Positions 1 to 7,672 of a stretch of DNA of 10,673 nucleotides are shown in pieces (the first letter of the stretch is position 1; every line of letters starts with the position of its first letter). Where the stretch lies: assembly GCA_041650635.1 (NCBI GenBank), contig JBAZKV010000035.1, positions 1 to 10,673 of the forward strand, given 5' to 3'. Source of the DNA: Candidatus Margulisiibacteriota bacterium (GTDB lineage: Bacteria; Margulisbacteria; WOR-1; JAKLHX01; JBAZKV01). The notes under the pieces were generated by a model. It had not been told where the DNA came from and ran no database searches. It worked only from the letters and a program-made list of their open reading frames with translations. The translations under genes and the position numbers were made by a program.

Positions 1-968
1 ACCAGGCTTTTTACTATGGCAAGGCCTATGCCGCTTCCGGGATATCTGCGCGAAAGAGAGTTTTCTATCTGTTTAAACTTTTCAAAGATCGTGTTCTGAT
101 CCTCAAGACTAATTCCTATGCCGCTGTCTTCTACGGAGATCAAAACTTCTTGTCCAAGGTCCCTGCTGATTATCTTTATTTTTCCTCCATAGTCGGTAAA
201 TTTGATGGCGTTATCAAGCAGATTTATCAGTATTTGCTCCAGCCTGTCCGGGTCCCCGAAAACGGTCTGGGCGCAAGGGTCAAGGTCCGTGGTTATGGAG
301 ATGTTCTTTTTTGACGCCATAGGCTCCACCGAAACGGTGGCTTCGCTCACCAGTTTTGGAAGATCAAAATCCTTCTCGTTCATTGACAATTTACCCGCCT
401 CCAGTTTGGCCAGGTCAAGCAGGTTGTTTATCTGCGACAGGAGGTTTTTGCTGTTCTTTTGTATGGCGGTCATGAACTTTAACTGCTGTTCGTTCATTTC
501 CCCTATCTTTTTTTCCATAAAGATGTCGCAGTAGCCCATTACCGCGGTAAGCGGGGTCCTGAGCTCATGGCTGATATTGGTCAAAAAATCGGACTTGACC
601 CGCAGGGCCTTTTGCAGCTCGACATTGAGGAGCTGCAGTTCTCTGGTGCGTTCCTCCACTCTTTTTTCCAGTTCTTCGTTAAGTCCGCGCAAAAGGGCAT
701 TGCCTATTATTATCTCGTTGGTTTCCTTGTTGGCTATCAGGGTCAGCAGCGCGATCAGAAAAGCAATTATCAGGGTTATCTCGACTGCCAGGATCGGAAG
801 ATCGCGGATGGTGAACATTACGACCAGAAGGCTTATGATGCCGGTTGCTATGACAAAGAACTGGATGCCAAAGCATTCCTGGACGTTCTTTTCGCAGTAG
901 GCGCATCTTTTGAACGGATGAGTGCCGGTAAGCCTGACCCAGAGGCAGTTGCAGCCGCCTTTTGCCAT
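1..968 (-). CDS. Membrane sensor histidine kinase, Cys-rich N-terminus (3' end cut by window)
   Basis: My translation of the minus strand gives 322 codons open to the window edge. In order: a Cys-rich N-terminus (C6, C8, C22, C25, C32, with H17); two hydrophobic segments at about 37-54 and 57-79, probably a membrane hairpin; a coiled-coil linker at about 90-125; a HisKA domain with H-box SHELRTPL (phospho-acceptor His134); and a HATPase domain with N-box NLLDNAIKF (249-257), G1 DSGIGI (281-286), F-box FEKF (295-298) and G2 GSGIGLAIV (311-319). Only the extreme C-terminus is missing, unless a further domain follows. Family knowledge: it autophosphorylates on His and passes phosphate to a receiver Asp. 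The start ATG lies 1 base after the stop of the response regulator, and a purine-rich GGAGAGGGGG stretch inside that gene's end can serve as ribosome binding site, so the two are co-translated and probably partners. There is no large extracytoplasmic sensor loop, so sensing is probably cytoplasmic or membrane-proximal. The ligand of the Cys cluster is unknown. Confidence 0.93.
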   Translation of the reverse strand, partial: MAKGGCNCLWVRLTGTHPFKRCAYCEKNVQECFGIQFFVIATGIISLLVVMFTIRDLPILAVEITLIIAFLIALLTLIANKETNEIIIGNALLRGLNEELEKRVEERTRELQLLNVELQKALRVKSDFLTNISHELRTPLTAVMGYCDIFMEKKIGEMNEQQLKFMTAIQKNSKNLLSQINNLLDLAKLEAGKLSMNEKDFDLPKLVSEATVSVEPMASKKNISITTDLDPCAQTVFGDPDRLEQILINLLDNAIKFTDYGGKIKIISRDLGQEVLISVEDSGIGISLEDQNTIFEKFKQIENSLSRRYPGSGIGLAIVKSL

Positions 969-969
969 T

Positions 970-1341
970 TTAGGCCCCCTCTCCAAGATGTTTTTTGACC
1001 TTCTTGATCAGTTCTTCAAGATTGAAAGGTTTTGTCATGTATTCGTTGGCCCCTGCGGCATAACCGGCCTCGACATCTTCGGGATTGGACCTTACCGACA
1101 GCATTATGACGGGCGTGGCCTTGATGTTCTCATCTGCCCTGATGGCCTTGCAGACCTCATAGCCGTTCATCTCGGGCAGCATCACATCCAGGAGTATAAG
1201 CATGGGTTTGTTCTTTTGCGCCGATAAAAGGCCTTCTTTTCCGTTGGCCGCGGTGATGATGCTGTAATTGTGCTGCTCCAGTATGAGCTTTACTATCTCA
1301 AGGTGGTCTTCTACGTCCTCGACAACTAGTATGTTTTTCAT
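970..1341 (-). CDS. Single-domain response regulator (CheY-like receiver)
   Basis: This 123-residue protein is a complete receiver domain and nothing else. The acidic pocket is E8/D9, the phospho-acceptor is D52 in LLDVMLP, the switch Ser is S83 in IMLSV, and the conserved Lys is K105 in TKPF. The usual PEMNGYE turn follows D52. It has no DNA-binding or enzymatic output domain, so by family knowledge it acts through protein contact or as a phosphorelay intermediate. It lies between a small helical ORF (33-nt gap upstream) and the membrane histidine kinase (1-base gap downstream), making that kinase its likely phosphodonor. No good Shine-Dalgarno sequence is visible before the ATG, so translation may depend on coupling to the upstream ORF. 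The start is supported because MKNILVVEDVEDH is the normal beginning of the fold. Confidence 0.93.
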   Translation of the reverse strand: MKNILVVEDVEDHLEIVKLILEQHNYSIITAANGKEGLLSAQKNKPMLILLDVMLPEMNGYEVCKAIRADENIKATPVIMLSVRSNPEDVEAGYAAGANEYMTKPFNLEELIKKVKKHLGEGA

Positions 1342-1374
1342 GGCTGTAATGGTCCAGAGATATCAGCCCAGGGC

Positions 1375-1629
1375 CTAGAGACCGCCCCTGGCTTTTCTGT
1401 CGGCTTCTTCCATTTCCCCGATGGTTTTTTCTATGTCAAGGCCTTTTTTAGTGGCATCGACAAGGGATTCGTAGAGCTTTTTGGTCCTTGCGTCCATGCC
1501 GCCCATCTGGGCGTTGAGCTGGCTCTGAAATGCCGTCTTTGCCTGCGGATTAAGCGCCTTGTACGCCTGGGCAAACTTCTTGATGCTTTCTTTAAGCTTT
1601 GAGTCGGGATCCTTGCGGGCGCTCTCCAT
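1375..1629 (-). CDS. Small helical hypothetical protein, first gene of the signalling operon
   Basis: This 84-residue ORF has no domain I recognise. It is highly charged (many Lys, Asp and Glu), has no Cys or Trp and no membrane segment, and alternates hydrophobic and polar residues as expected of two or three amphipathic helices. Met and Gly residues (QMGGMD) break it at about 42-47. Expression support is good: an AGGAGA Shine-Dalgarno sequence (1634-1639 on the complement) sits 4 nt before the ATG, and a near-consensus extended -10 promoter lies just upstream. It is followed by the response regulator and the histidine kinase, so it is the promoter-proximal gene of a three-gene operon. I infer that it may bind or modulate the two-component pair, but nothing in the sequence shows this directly. 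Confidence 0.75.
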   Translation of the reverse strand: MESARKDPDSKLKESIKKFAQAYKALNPQAKTAFQSQLNAQMGGMDARTKKLYESLVDATKKGLDIEKTIGEMEEADRKARGGL

Positions 1630-1652
1630 ATATTCTCCTTGCCGGCAATGTA

Positions 1653-1680
1653 ATTATATCATCTCCCTTAGTCTTTTCAA
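1653..1680 (-). promoter_or_regulatory. Sigma-70-type extended -10 promoter of the signalling operon
   Basis: On the complement, TTGAAA (1675-1680) and a perfect TATAAT (1653-1658) are separated by 16 bp, with a TG one base before the -10 (extended -10). The predicted start is near 1646, giving a leader of about 16 nt that contains the AGGAGA ribosome binding site of the 84-residue ORF. It lies back to back with the protease promoter, with 8 bp between the two -35 boxes. Confidence 0.75.
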
Positions 1681-1688
1681 GATAAATA

Positions 1689-1717
1689 TTGTTAGCGGCG
1701 GGGATATTTGTTATACT
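1689..1717 (+). promoter_or_regulatory. Extended -10 promoter of the secreted protease (predicted leaderless)
   Basis: TTGTTA (1689-1694), a 17-bp spacer and TATACT (1712-1717), with TG at 1709-1710, form a good extended -10 promoter. The predicted +1 is about 1724, one base before the ATG at 1725, so the mRNA would have essentially no 5' leader. No Shine-Dalgarno sequence is present near the ATG; the nearest G-rich run (about 1697-1703) is too far upstream and would not be transcribed. Confidence 0.65.
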
Positions 1718-1724
1718 TTAAAAA

Positions 1725-3704
1725 ATGAAGAGAATAACAGCTTTCCTGTTCCTGTCATTGTTCCTTTGGACCGGCGCCTTTGCGGCAAAGATAGACCAGG
1801 CCGTTGTCCGGCAGATGAAGGCGTCCCCGGGGAAAAAGTTAAGCGCCATAGTCTACATGAAAGGGGATGTTGACACTGCCTTTTTGCCGAAAAGCCGCAA
1901 AGAAAGGGCCGATTTCTTGGACAGCTTTACACGCTCAAGCCAGAAGGGCGTGTCAGACTTTTTGTCTGCCGGGAAAAAGACAGGTAAAGTCTCCTCCACA
2001 AAAAGGTTCTGGACATTCAATGCTTTCTTGATAGTGGCGGAAGGTTCGGTCCTTGAGGAGCTTGCAAAAAGGAGTGATGTCGAAAGAGTGATCATTAACC
2101 GGAAGCTGTATCTCCCTCCGCAGCCCGAAGTTGAACCGGCCCCGATTATGAGAACTTTTGCGTCCACGACCCTTGAGGCCAACATTGAACAGATAAGGGC
2201 CGACGAAGTGTGGACCGGCTATGGTATCAGAGGCGCCGGCGTAAAAGTCGGGATAGCCGATACCGGCTGCCTTTCTACCCATCCGGACCTGTCCGGAAAA
2301 GTCGTCAAAGAGGCGTATTTTGACGATTCGGGGACCAAAGTCGCGGACACAGCCGCTGATTACCAGGGGCACGGCACCCATGTGGCTGGGATAATAGCCG
2401 GAGGCAACGCATCTGGAAAGTATATCGGCGTAGCTCCGCAGGCCTCTCTTCTGGTGGCAAGAGTGTTTGATCCGGACCCACTGGACCCATCCAAGGACAC
2501 ATCTTCTTATGCGCAAGTCTGGGCAGGAGTGGAATGGCTCATAGACAACGGAGCGCAGGTGATCAATCTGTCACTGGGGGACTCTGCCGGGGAGTCAGTT
2601 GACGCATGGAAGACCCAGATCGACAGATGGAACGACCTGCTGGGGGTACCGGTTATCTGCGCCATAGGCAACAGCGGTCCGTCTTCCAACACAACCTCCA
2701 GCCCGGGCAATGTTCCAAAAGCGCTTGGAGTGGGCGCAGTGGACGGCTCGGATACTGTGGCCAGTTACAGCTCTAGAGGCCCCTCGGTCTGGAGTTCGGT
2801 CTCTTACACAAAACCGGACATAAGCGCTCCGGGAAGCGGCATAAGGTCTTCCTGGAATGACGGTTCCTATTCGGCTAGTTCCGGGACTTCCATGGCCAGC
2901 CCGCATGTGGCAGGAGTTGCGGCGCTTATGCTGGGGGCAAATCCCACCCTGGAGGCGGAAGAGGTCAAGGCCATAATCAAGAACAATTCGCACAGGATGA
3001 GCGGGACCACTTTTCCCAACAACGACTATGGCTGGGGAAGAGTGGACGCTTTTGAGGCGGTCACAAATTCCACCGGTCCGGACACGGACCCGCCGCTGAT
3101 AGACCATACTCCTGTCACATCGGCAGGGTATGGAGAGGAGCTGACCGTAGCGTCCACCGTTACGGATAACCGCACCACCACTCCCACTGTCCAGCTTTAT
3201 TACAGGAACTCGGACAATGTCTGGGAGATGCAAACCATGTCTTGCGAAGCCGGCAGCACCCTTTACAGGGGCGTTATCCCTGCCTCTGCGGTAAACAGCG
3301 ATGTGGAGTATTATATAAAAGCCGTCGATATCGCTTCCAACAGTTCGACCTTCCCGATAGGAGCGCCGTCCTCACTTACCAAGGCAAGCGTTACCGCCCA
3401 GGATTCGCTGACCGTGGATAACAGCAGCGCCTGTCCCAGCCCTTATACGGGGGCCGGCGATATGAACTTTTCTTTTTATCTGTCCAGGCCGGCTCAGGCC
3501 CAGATAAGGATACTTAACACCTCCGGCGAAACCATCAGGCAGATCTCTTACTCGGGGCTGCTTGGCTATAACAGCGTTGCCTGGGACGGAACCGACTCCT
3601 TTGGCGAAAAGGTAGGCAACGGAACTTTTATTTACCAGATAGTGTTCAGGGACGATGCCGGGTCATTCAAGACAGCCAAGGGAAAATTCATAGTCCTCAA
3701 ATAA
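1725..3704 (+). CDS. Secreted subtilisin-family (S8) serine protease with Ig-like and FlgD-like C-terminal domains
   Basis: The 659-residue protein starts with a Sec signal peptide (MKR, a hydrophobic core, then a cleavage-type AFA-A at about 20). A propeptide region of the I9 inhibitor type follows at about 22-130. The S8 catalytic domain (about 155-440) has a full set of active-site motifs: Asp179 in GIADTG, His216 in GHGTHVAGI, oxyanion-hole Asn316 in AIGNSG, and nucleophile Ser389 in GTSMASPHVAG. An Ig/Fn3-like beta region follows at about 452-545. The last roughly 90 residues (568-659) match the FlgD-Ig type of C-terminal module (LSRPAQAQIRIL, YNSVAWDGTDSFGEKVGNGTF). It should be an active endopeptidase outside the cytoplasm. 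I infer that the C-terminal module helps surface placement or secretion, as similar modules do on exported proteins of Bacteroidota and several candidate phyla. The start is fixed by the signal peptide. The gene has its own promoter and converges on the next gene with a 3-bp gap. Confidence 0.95.
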   Translation: MKRITAFLFLSLFLWTGAFAAKIDQAVVRQMKASPGKKLSAIVYMKGDVDTAFLPKSRKERADFLDSFTRSSQKGVSDFLSAGKKTGKVSSTKRFWTFNAFLIVAEGSVLEELAKRSDVERVIINRKLYLPPQPEVEPAPIMRTFASTTLEANIEQIRADEVWTGYGIRGAGVKVGIADTGCLSTHPDLSGKVVKEAYFDDSGTKVADTAADYQGHGTHVAGIIAGGNASGKYIGVAPQASLLVARVFDPDPLDPSKDTSSYAQVWAGVEWLIDNGAQVINLSLGDSAGESVDAWKTQIDRWNDLLGVPVICAIGNSGPSSNTTSSPGNVPKALGVGAVDGSDTVASYSSRGPSVWSSVSYTKPDISAPGSGIRSSWNDGSYSASSGTSMASPHVAGVAALMLGANPTLEAEEVKAIIKNNSHRMSGTTFPNNDYGWGRVDAFEAVTNSTGPDTDPPLIDHTPVTSAGYGEELTVASTVTDNRTTTPTVQLYYRNSDNVWEMQTMSCEAGSTLYRGVIPASAVNSDVEYYIKAVDIASNSSTFPIGAPSSLTKASVTAQDSLTVDNSSACPSPYTGAGDMNFSFYLSRPAQAQIRILNTSGETIRQISYSGLLGYNSVAWDGTDSFGEKVGNGTFIYQIVFRDDAGSFKTAKGKFIVLK

Positions 3705-3707
3705 AGC

Positions 3708-6700
3708 CTAGAAATTAAGCGCCCCTTCCAGCGTGGCCATGCTGGCGTTAAAACTGTTGAGCGGGTTTAAGTAATCCGTATAGAGCACGTTCTTAAAGTT
3801 GGCTTTTACCGTTATGCTGGAAAGCACCACATTTGACTGCGGCAGGCTTATGTTGAGGCTGTAATCGCTGGTCACTTTTAGTATGTCATAGTTCGTTACT
3901 ATTCCGGCCTGCACTTCGCCAAGGTTCCTTTCCTGCTGCCAGTTGTAGGTAAGAGTGGCCCAGCTGACCAGCCTTATATTGGCAGAAGCGTCTATCACGG
4001 TCTTGGGCTTTTCGGCTATAAGGATAAGGTCCTTGGTGATCTTTTCTGCATAGTTGACCGAGAGCGACAAAAACGAAAGCGGCGAGAACGAGGTCCAATA
4101 TTTTTTTGTCACGTTCTGAGTTTTGGTGTTGACCGCGCCGGTATTGTCGTTGTTGTTGTAATCCTCAAAGATCCACTGCGTGTTGAGCGTCGGCAAAAAC
4201 AAAGGGGTAAGGCTTGCGTTAAAGTCCCTGGACTCGGAGGCAAGCACCGTGTCTATCTCCAGAGTGGAGGAAAAAGACCTAGTGAACCGGTTCTGAGTGC
4301 TCCATTTTGAGCCCAGGCGGAGAAAGGAGAACGGGTACAGGTCCACCCCCAGGTTCCTCTGGGAGCCGTTGCTGAAAGCCCCGGTCTCCTGCATGGAATC
4401 GTCGTCCGATTTTCCATAGGACAGGGCTATCATGGAAAGCGGGGTGAACCTGATGTTGATATTGCTTCTTTCTATCTTTGGATTTGGCAGGGATTCCTGC
4501 ACGCTCTGGGTCTCCTGCCTGTTCTTGTCATAAGAGGTCGAGAGCATTGATATGGGATCGAACACGACATTGAACGACTCGTTTTTCGTGTTGTTCGGGG
4601 TCCCCGTCAGCAGGTTCTTCTGCTCGTGGGACACTACTTTTACCCTGGTGGCCAGCCTCTTTATGGGCGGAAGAGTCAGGTCCCAGTCAAAATCATAGGT
4701 CAGGTCCCTGGAGATCTCGTGGTATGTGCTGGATTCCGAGGTAGCGGTGTGGGGCTCGCTCATCTGGTAATCAATGCCGAAATTGGCCTTGTTAAGAATG
4801 TTGAGGGTGTTGCCCGTGTGGAAAAAAGAGACCAGGCTCCTTGAGCCGTCCAGGTTGTTGACCGCTTCCGTTTTTGTAAAGTCGTTCCTGTTCTTAAAGG
4901 TAAAACCCCTGTAGGTTATGTCGGTCAGCGCCAGAGCCGCGGAAAGCGCATTGGAGCCGGAATCCACCGAATGCGCGGCTGCTCCCGGAAGAATGTCGTC
5001 CATGCTTTTGGTGTTCCTGTAATTAATGCCTGCCGTAAAAAGCCCGAACGGAGCGGTGGCTATGCCAAGGTTCCTGTCCGTGCTCCAGTTATAGAAGCCC
5101 TTGTTGGTCCCTATCTGGTTCTTGGTCTCTATCAATGTTGAGTTGATCACCGTAAAACTGCCAACGCCGAATTTAGCCCTGATCTCCTTCTTTTGGCTGC
5201 CGGACCCTATTGTTGTGGAGCCAAGCGGAGCAAAATCGGGCTCCATCTCCCTGTAAGAGCCGCCGAGCTCCAGGCCCCCGATGCGGGTAACGGCTTCGGC
5301 CTTGTAGGCGTGGCCCTCTATGATGTCTTTGGAGCTGGAACTGCCGGAAGAGGACCTGTAGCTGTAATCGGCGGTTATTGTGCTGGTTGGATTGATGCTT
5401 ATATAGTAGAACGTGACCTGACCGTTGGCGTAATTGATAAAGTAATCGATGTCCTTGTTGCGGAGCCAGCCGTCCACATATATTTTTTCGCTGTTCTCTA
5501 CAACATTTGAGTGTGAAAGGGAATAAGGTCCCCTGGTGTTGTTGCCCTTGATGGTGTCCGAGGAGGACTCAAAAACGGTGACCTGGTCGGTCCTGCTTTT
5601 GCCAAAAGCGCCGGCCACGGCCAGAACATCCCCTATGCGGGCCTCGGCATCAACTCCGACCACATCGTGGTTCAAGGTCTCTTCGGAATTTGTTTCAGAG
5701 GCCGGCACATAGTAGAAGGTCACGGTAAAATTCTTGTTGGATGGGAACGGGTCGTTAAAAGTAATGTACGGGGTGTATGGATAATTGTAATTGAAAGAGT
5801 AGTTCCCGGAATAGACCTCCTTGCTGGCGTTGCGGGTGTATGTTTCGATAACAGAACTTCCCGTGGTCCAGGCCTGGAGCCTGTCGCTTCCCGGAACCAC
5901 ATTGGTCGCGGTGGTAAGGTAATAGGGTCCCGTTCCTCCGTTGCCGTAACCGGTAAACTTGCCAACCACGCTTTTCTTGTAGGAATATGTGACAATGATC
6001 TCGTCTGTTGAGGAAAGCGTCCCTGTAAACTTTATGCCTCCCGTGGAATATCCGTCTGAAGAATCATTTTTATCGTTGACATACGGCAGCTGCATGGAAG
6101 CGGCATCGGAGGTCGGTATATAAAAAGCGGTATAATCGGCGCCGTTGACCTTGACGGTAACTGCCTGGGTAGAGTCAAGAGGGAAATTTTTCAGGCTCAG
6201 CACGCCGTTCACAAGGTCGCTTCCTTTTTTTGATTCGGAAACCATGGCGGTAGGGGAAGTGCTTCCCTGTTTTGCGGCCTCTTTCATGTATGTGGCGCCG
6301 ACCGAAAGTTTGTTGACCGCCTGCAGTTCCTCTTTTTCGGCGCTTACGGCGTAAAGGTATGAGGCGCTTATCTTTGCCGCGGTGGCCAGCTTGGCTTTAA
6401 AAGTGACCTTGCCGTACATATGATCGATGGTATAGTCTATGTCCCTGAAGTTCCTTATGCCGTCAACATATATCTCTTCGCTGTTCTTGACCACTCCGGT
6501 GTGCCTGAGCTGATAAGGGCCTCTGCTGTCCAACCCCGAAAGGTTTTCGGCCTCGCTGGAAACGATATAGTAAGAATAGGAAACGGACAGGGGGTCTTCT
6601 TCGTCCGGGAGCCGGTCCACGAACAGGGCAAGCGAGCCGCTGTCGTAGTTGATGGAATAGTCCTCAAGTTTTTTCAGTATCCTGCCCTCGTAGATCACCT

Positions 6701-7661
6701 TTTCGCTGAACTCCACGACGGGAAAATGCTTTAGCCGGAAAAGGCCCAGCACTTCGCCGGAAGCCGCTTTAGCTGCTTCCGAGGAAGCCAGAGCTTCGGG
6801 GCTTATTGCGGGCGGAGCGTCCGAAGGGAATATCTCGCTGGCTTCGACTGTCGTCCTTTTTGGCAGAGTTACAGGCCCGGGCGCAAAGAAGTATCTGCTC
6901 AAGTTGCCCCTTGCCTGCGCCGCAAAAAAGTCCATTTTTGAGATAGTCGGGAAGAACAGGTCCACTATATTTGTGTACTCGTAGGTGTAGGTGAACTGGT
7001 CTGTCGGGATAAGGATCTTGGAAAAGGTGATCTTGCCCTCAAAATAATCCATGACATAGTCTATCCCGCGGTTCAATTTGATGTTGTTCAGATAGATCTG
7101 CTCCGAGCCCTCCACTATAGAGCCGCGGCCAAGGCTGTAGGGCCCCCTGGTGTTGTTGCCGTAGCCGGTCTGCAGTTTCTGGTTATTGCTTTTGACCTTG
7201 GCCGATGGGATAAGGGTCAGGTCGTAATTTTCGTCCTTAGAAGTTATCATGACGCCGTTGACATACTTGGTGGTGGAGGCAAATTCGTTGCCGGAGATGA
7301 CGGCGTTAAAGTCGCCAAAGGTAAGCTCGCTGTTGTCGTACTTTACTTTGACATTGGAAACCTGCGGGGATTCCGGCTCCTGTTCAATATCATAGGATAC
7401 CGTAAGGCTATCGCTTAATTTGCTGCTGATAAGCAGTTTTAGCCTTTCCTGCCAGGGCCCGGCAAGCCCCAAACTGGAGGACAGCCCTCCAAGGTGGGTC
7501 TGGGCCAGTAGCATGTTGGAGGCCGGCTCGCATTTGATCTGGTAAAACTCCCATTTTTTGTAGCCGCTTATGTCAAATTGGGGATAGGTGTCTCCAAAAG
7601 AAAAAGTAACCCCTCCCGCAGCCAGCAGGAGCAGCGCCGTTAAAAGGCTTTTTAGTCGCAT
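3708..7661 (-). CDS. Large exported repeat protein with outer-membrane beta-barrel-like C-terminal half
   Basis: I place the start at the ATG of 7661 (1317 residues). A start 16 codons upstream at 7709 is open, but it would precede a normal signal peptide (MRLKSLL, a hydrophobic run, then about GVTFSFG-DTYP) and lies beyond the predicted promoter. After an N-terminal beta region come six related modules at residues about 168-229, 306-365, 380-437, 485-562, 573-651 and 706-768. Three carry the clearest form: RGPYSL, then GSEQIY or NSEEIYVDG, then a DY-I-Y motif, G-ITF and a TYEY-type strand. Two are separated by variable barrel-like or linker sequence. From about 780 to the end the chain alternates polar and aromatic/hydrophobic residues with SPLSFLSLSV- and FSFLRLGSKW-type strands and ends GALNF, a terminal Phe as in barrel proteins handled by the BAM machinery. 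The modules recall those in very large outer-membrane proteins such as SprA, but I cannot name a family. I infer an outer-membrane channel, adhesin or surface scaffold. No Shine-Dalgarno sequence precedes the start. Confidence 0.85.
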   Translation of the reverse strand: MRLKSLLTALLLLAAGGVTFSFGDTYPQFDISGYKKWEFYQIKCEPASNMLLAQTHLGGLSSSLGLAGPWQERLKLLISSKLSDSLTVSYDIEQEPESPQVSNVKVKYDNSELTFGDFNAVISGNEFASTTKYVNGVMITSKDENYDLTLIPSAKVKSNNQKLQTGYGNNTRGPYSLGRGSIVEGSEQIYLNNIKLNRGIDYVMDYFEGKITFSKILIPTDQFTYTYEYTNIVDLFFPTISKMDFFAAQARGNLSRYFFAPGPVTLPKRTTVEASEIFPSDAPPAISPEALASSEAAKAASGEVLGLFRLKHFPVVEFSEKVIYEGRILKKLEDYSINYDSGSLALFVDRLPDEEDPLSVSYSYYIVSSEAENLSGLDSRGPYQLRHTGVVKNSEEIYVDGIRNFRDIDYTIDHMYGKVTFKAKLATAAKISASYLYAVSAEKEELQAVNKLSVGATYMKEAAKQGSTSPTAMVSESKKGSDLVNGVLSLKNFPLDSTQAVTVKVNGADYTAFYIPTSDAASMQLPYVNDKNDSSDGYSTGGIKFTGTLSSTDEIIVTYSYKKSVVGKFTGYGNGGTGPYYLTTATNVVPGSDRLQAWTTGSSVIETYTRNASKEVYSGNYSFNYNYPYTPYITFNDPFPSNKNFTVTFYYVPASETNSEETLNHDVVGVDAEARIGDVLAVAGAFGKSRTDQVTVFESSSDTIKGNNTRGPYSLSHSNVVENSEKIYVDGWLRNKDIDYFINYANGQVTFYYISINPTSTITADYSYRSSSGSSSSKDIIEGHAYKAEAVTRIGGLELGGSYREMEPDFAPLGSTTIGSGSQKKEIRAKFGVGSFTVINSTLIETKNQIGTNKGFYNWSTDRNLGIATAPFGLFTAGINYRNTKSMDDILPGAAAHSVDSGSNALSAALALTDITYRGFTFKNRNDFTKTEAVNNLDGSRSLVSFFHTGNTLNILNKANFGIDYQMSEPHTATSESSTYHEISRDLTYDFDWDLTLPPIKRLATRVKVVSHEQKNLLTGTPNNTKNESFNVVFDPISMLSTSYDKNRQETQSVQESLPNPKIERSNINIRFTPLSMIALSYGKSDDDSMQETGAFSNGSQRNLGVDLYPFSFLRLGSKWSTQNRFTRSFSSTLEIDTVLASESRDFNASLTPLFLPTLNTQWIFEDYNNNDNTGAVNTKTQNVTKKYWTSFSPLSFLSLSVNYAEKITKDLILIAEKPKTVIDASANIRLVSWATLTYNWQQERNLGEVQAGIVTNYDILKVTSDYSLNISLPQSNVVLSSITVKANFKNVLYTDYLNPLNSFNASMATLEGALNF
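5358..5546 (-). repeat. Protein repeat module 6 of the outer-membrane-like protein
   Basis: It encodes GNNTRGPYSLSHSNVV, ENSEKIYVDG, DYFINYANGQVTF and ends in a DYSY strand. It is the closest relative of the first module (6975-7160). The two even share an exact 17-nt DNA run (cccctggtgttgttgcc on the plus strand) over the GNNTRG codons, which points to fairly recent internal duplication or conversion. Confidence 0.7.
6352..6524 (-). repeat. Protein repeat module 3 of the outer-membrane-like protein
   Basis: It encodes RGPYQLRHTGVV, KNSEEIYVDG, DIDYTIDHMYGKVTF and ends in a SYLY strand. The motif order and spacing match modules 1 and 6, but without the GNNT lead-in. Confidence 0.7.
6975..7160 (-). 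repeat. Protein repeat module 1 of the outer-membrane-like protein
   Basis: It encodes GNNTRGPYSLGRGSIV, EGSEQIYLNN, GIDYVMDYFEGKITF and ends in a TYEY strand. Modules 2, 4 and 5 (about 6746-6567, 6209-5976 and 5945-5706) are more diverged: they keep the 'motif, hairpin, TF, TYSY/TFYY' order but lack parts of the signature. Confidence 0.7.
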
Positions 7662-7672
7662 TTTGATAGTTA

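Noticed and set aside
202..998. Plus-strand open frames over the histidine kinase
   Set aside because: The minus strand has an unambiguous kinase with all H/N/G/F boxes; the plus frames are shadows of it.
1953..3233. Long minus-strand open frames antisense to the protease
   Set aside because: They overlap a gene with a complete catalytic motif set, have low-complexity Arg/Cys/Gly-rich translations typical of antisense frames, and lack ribosome binding sites.
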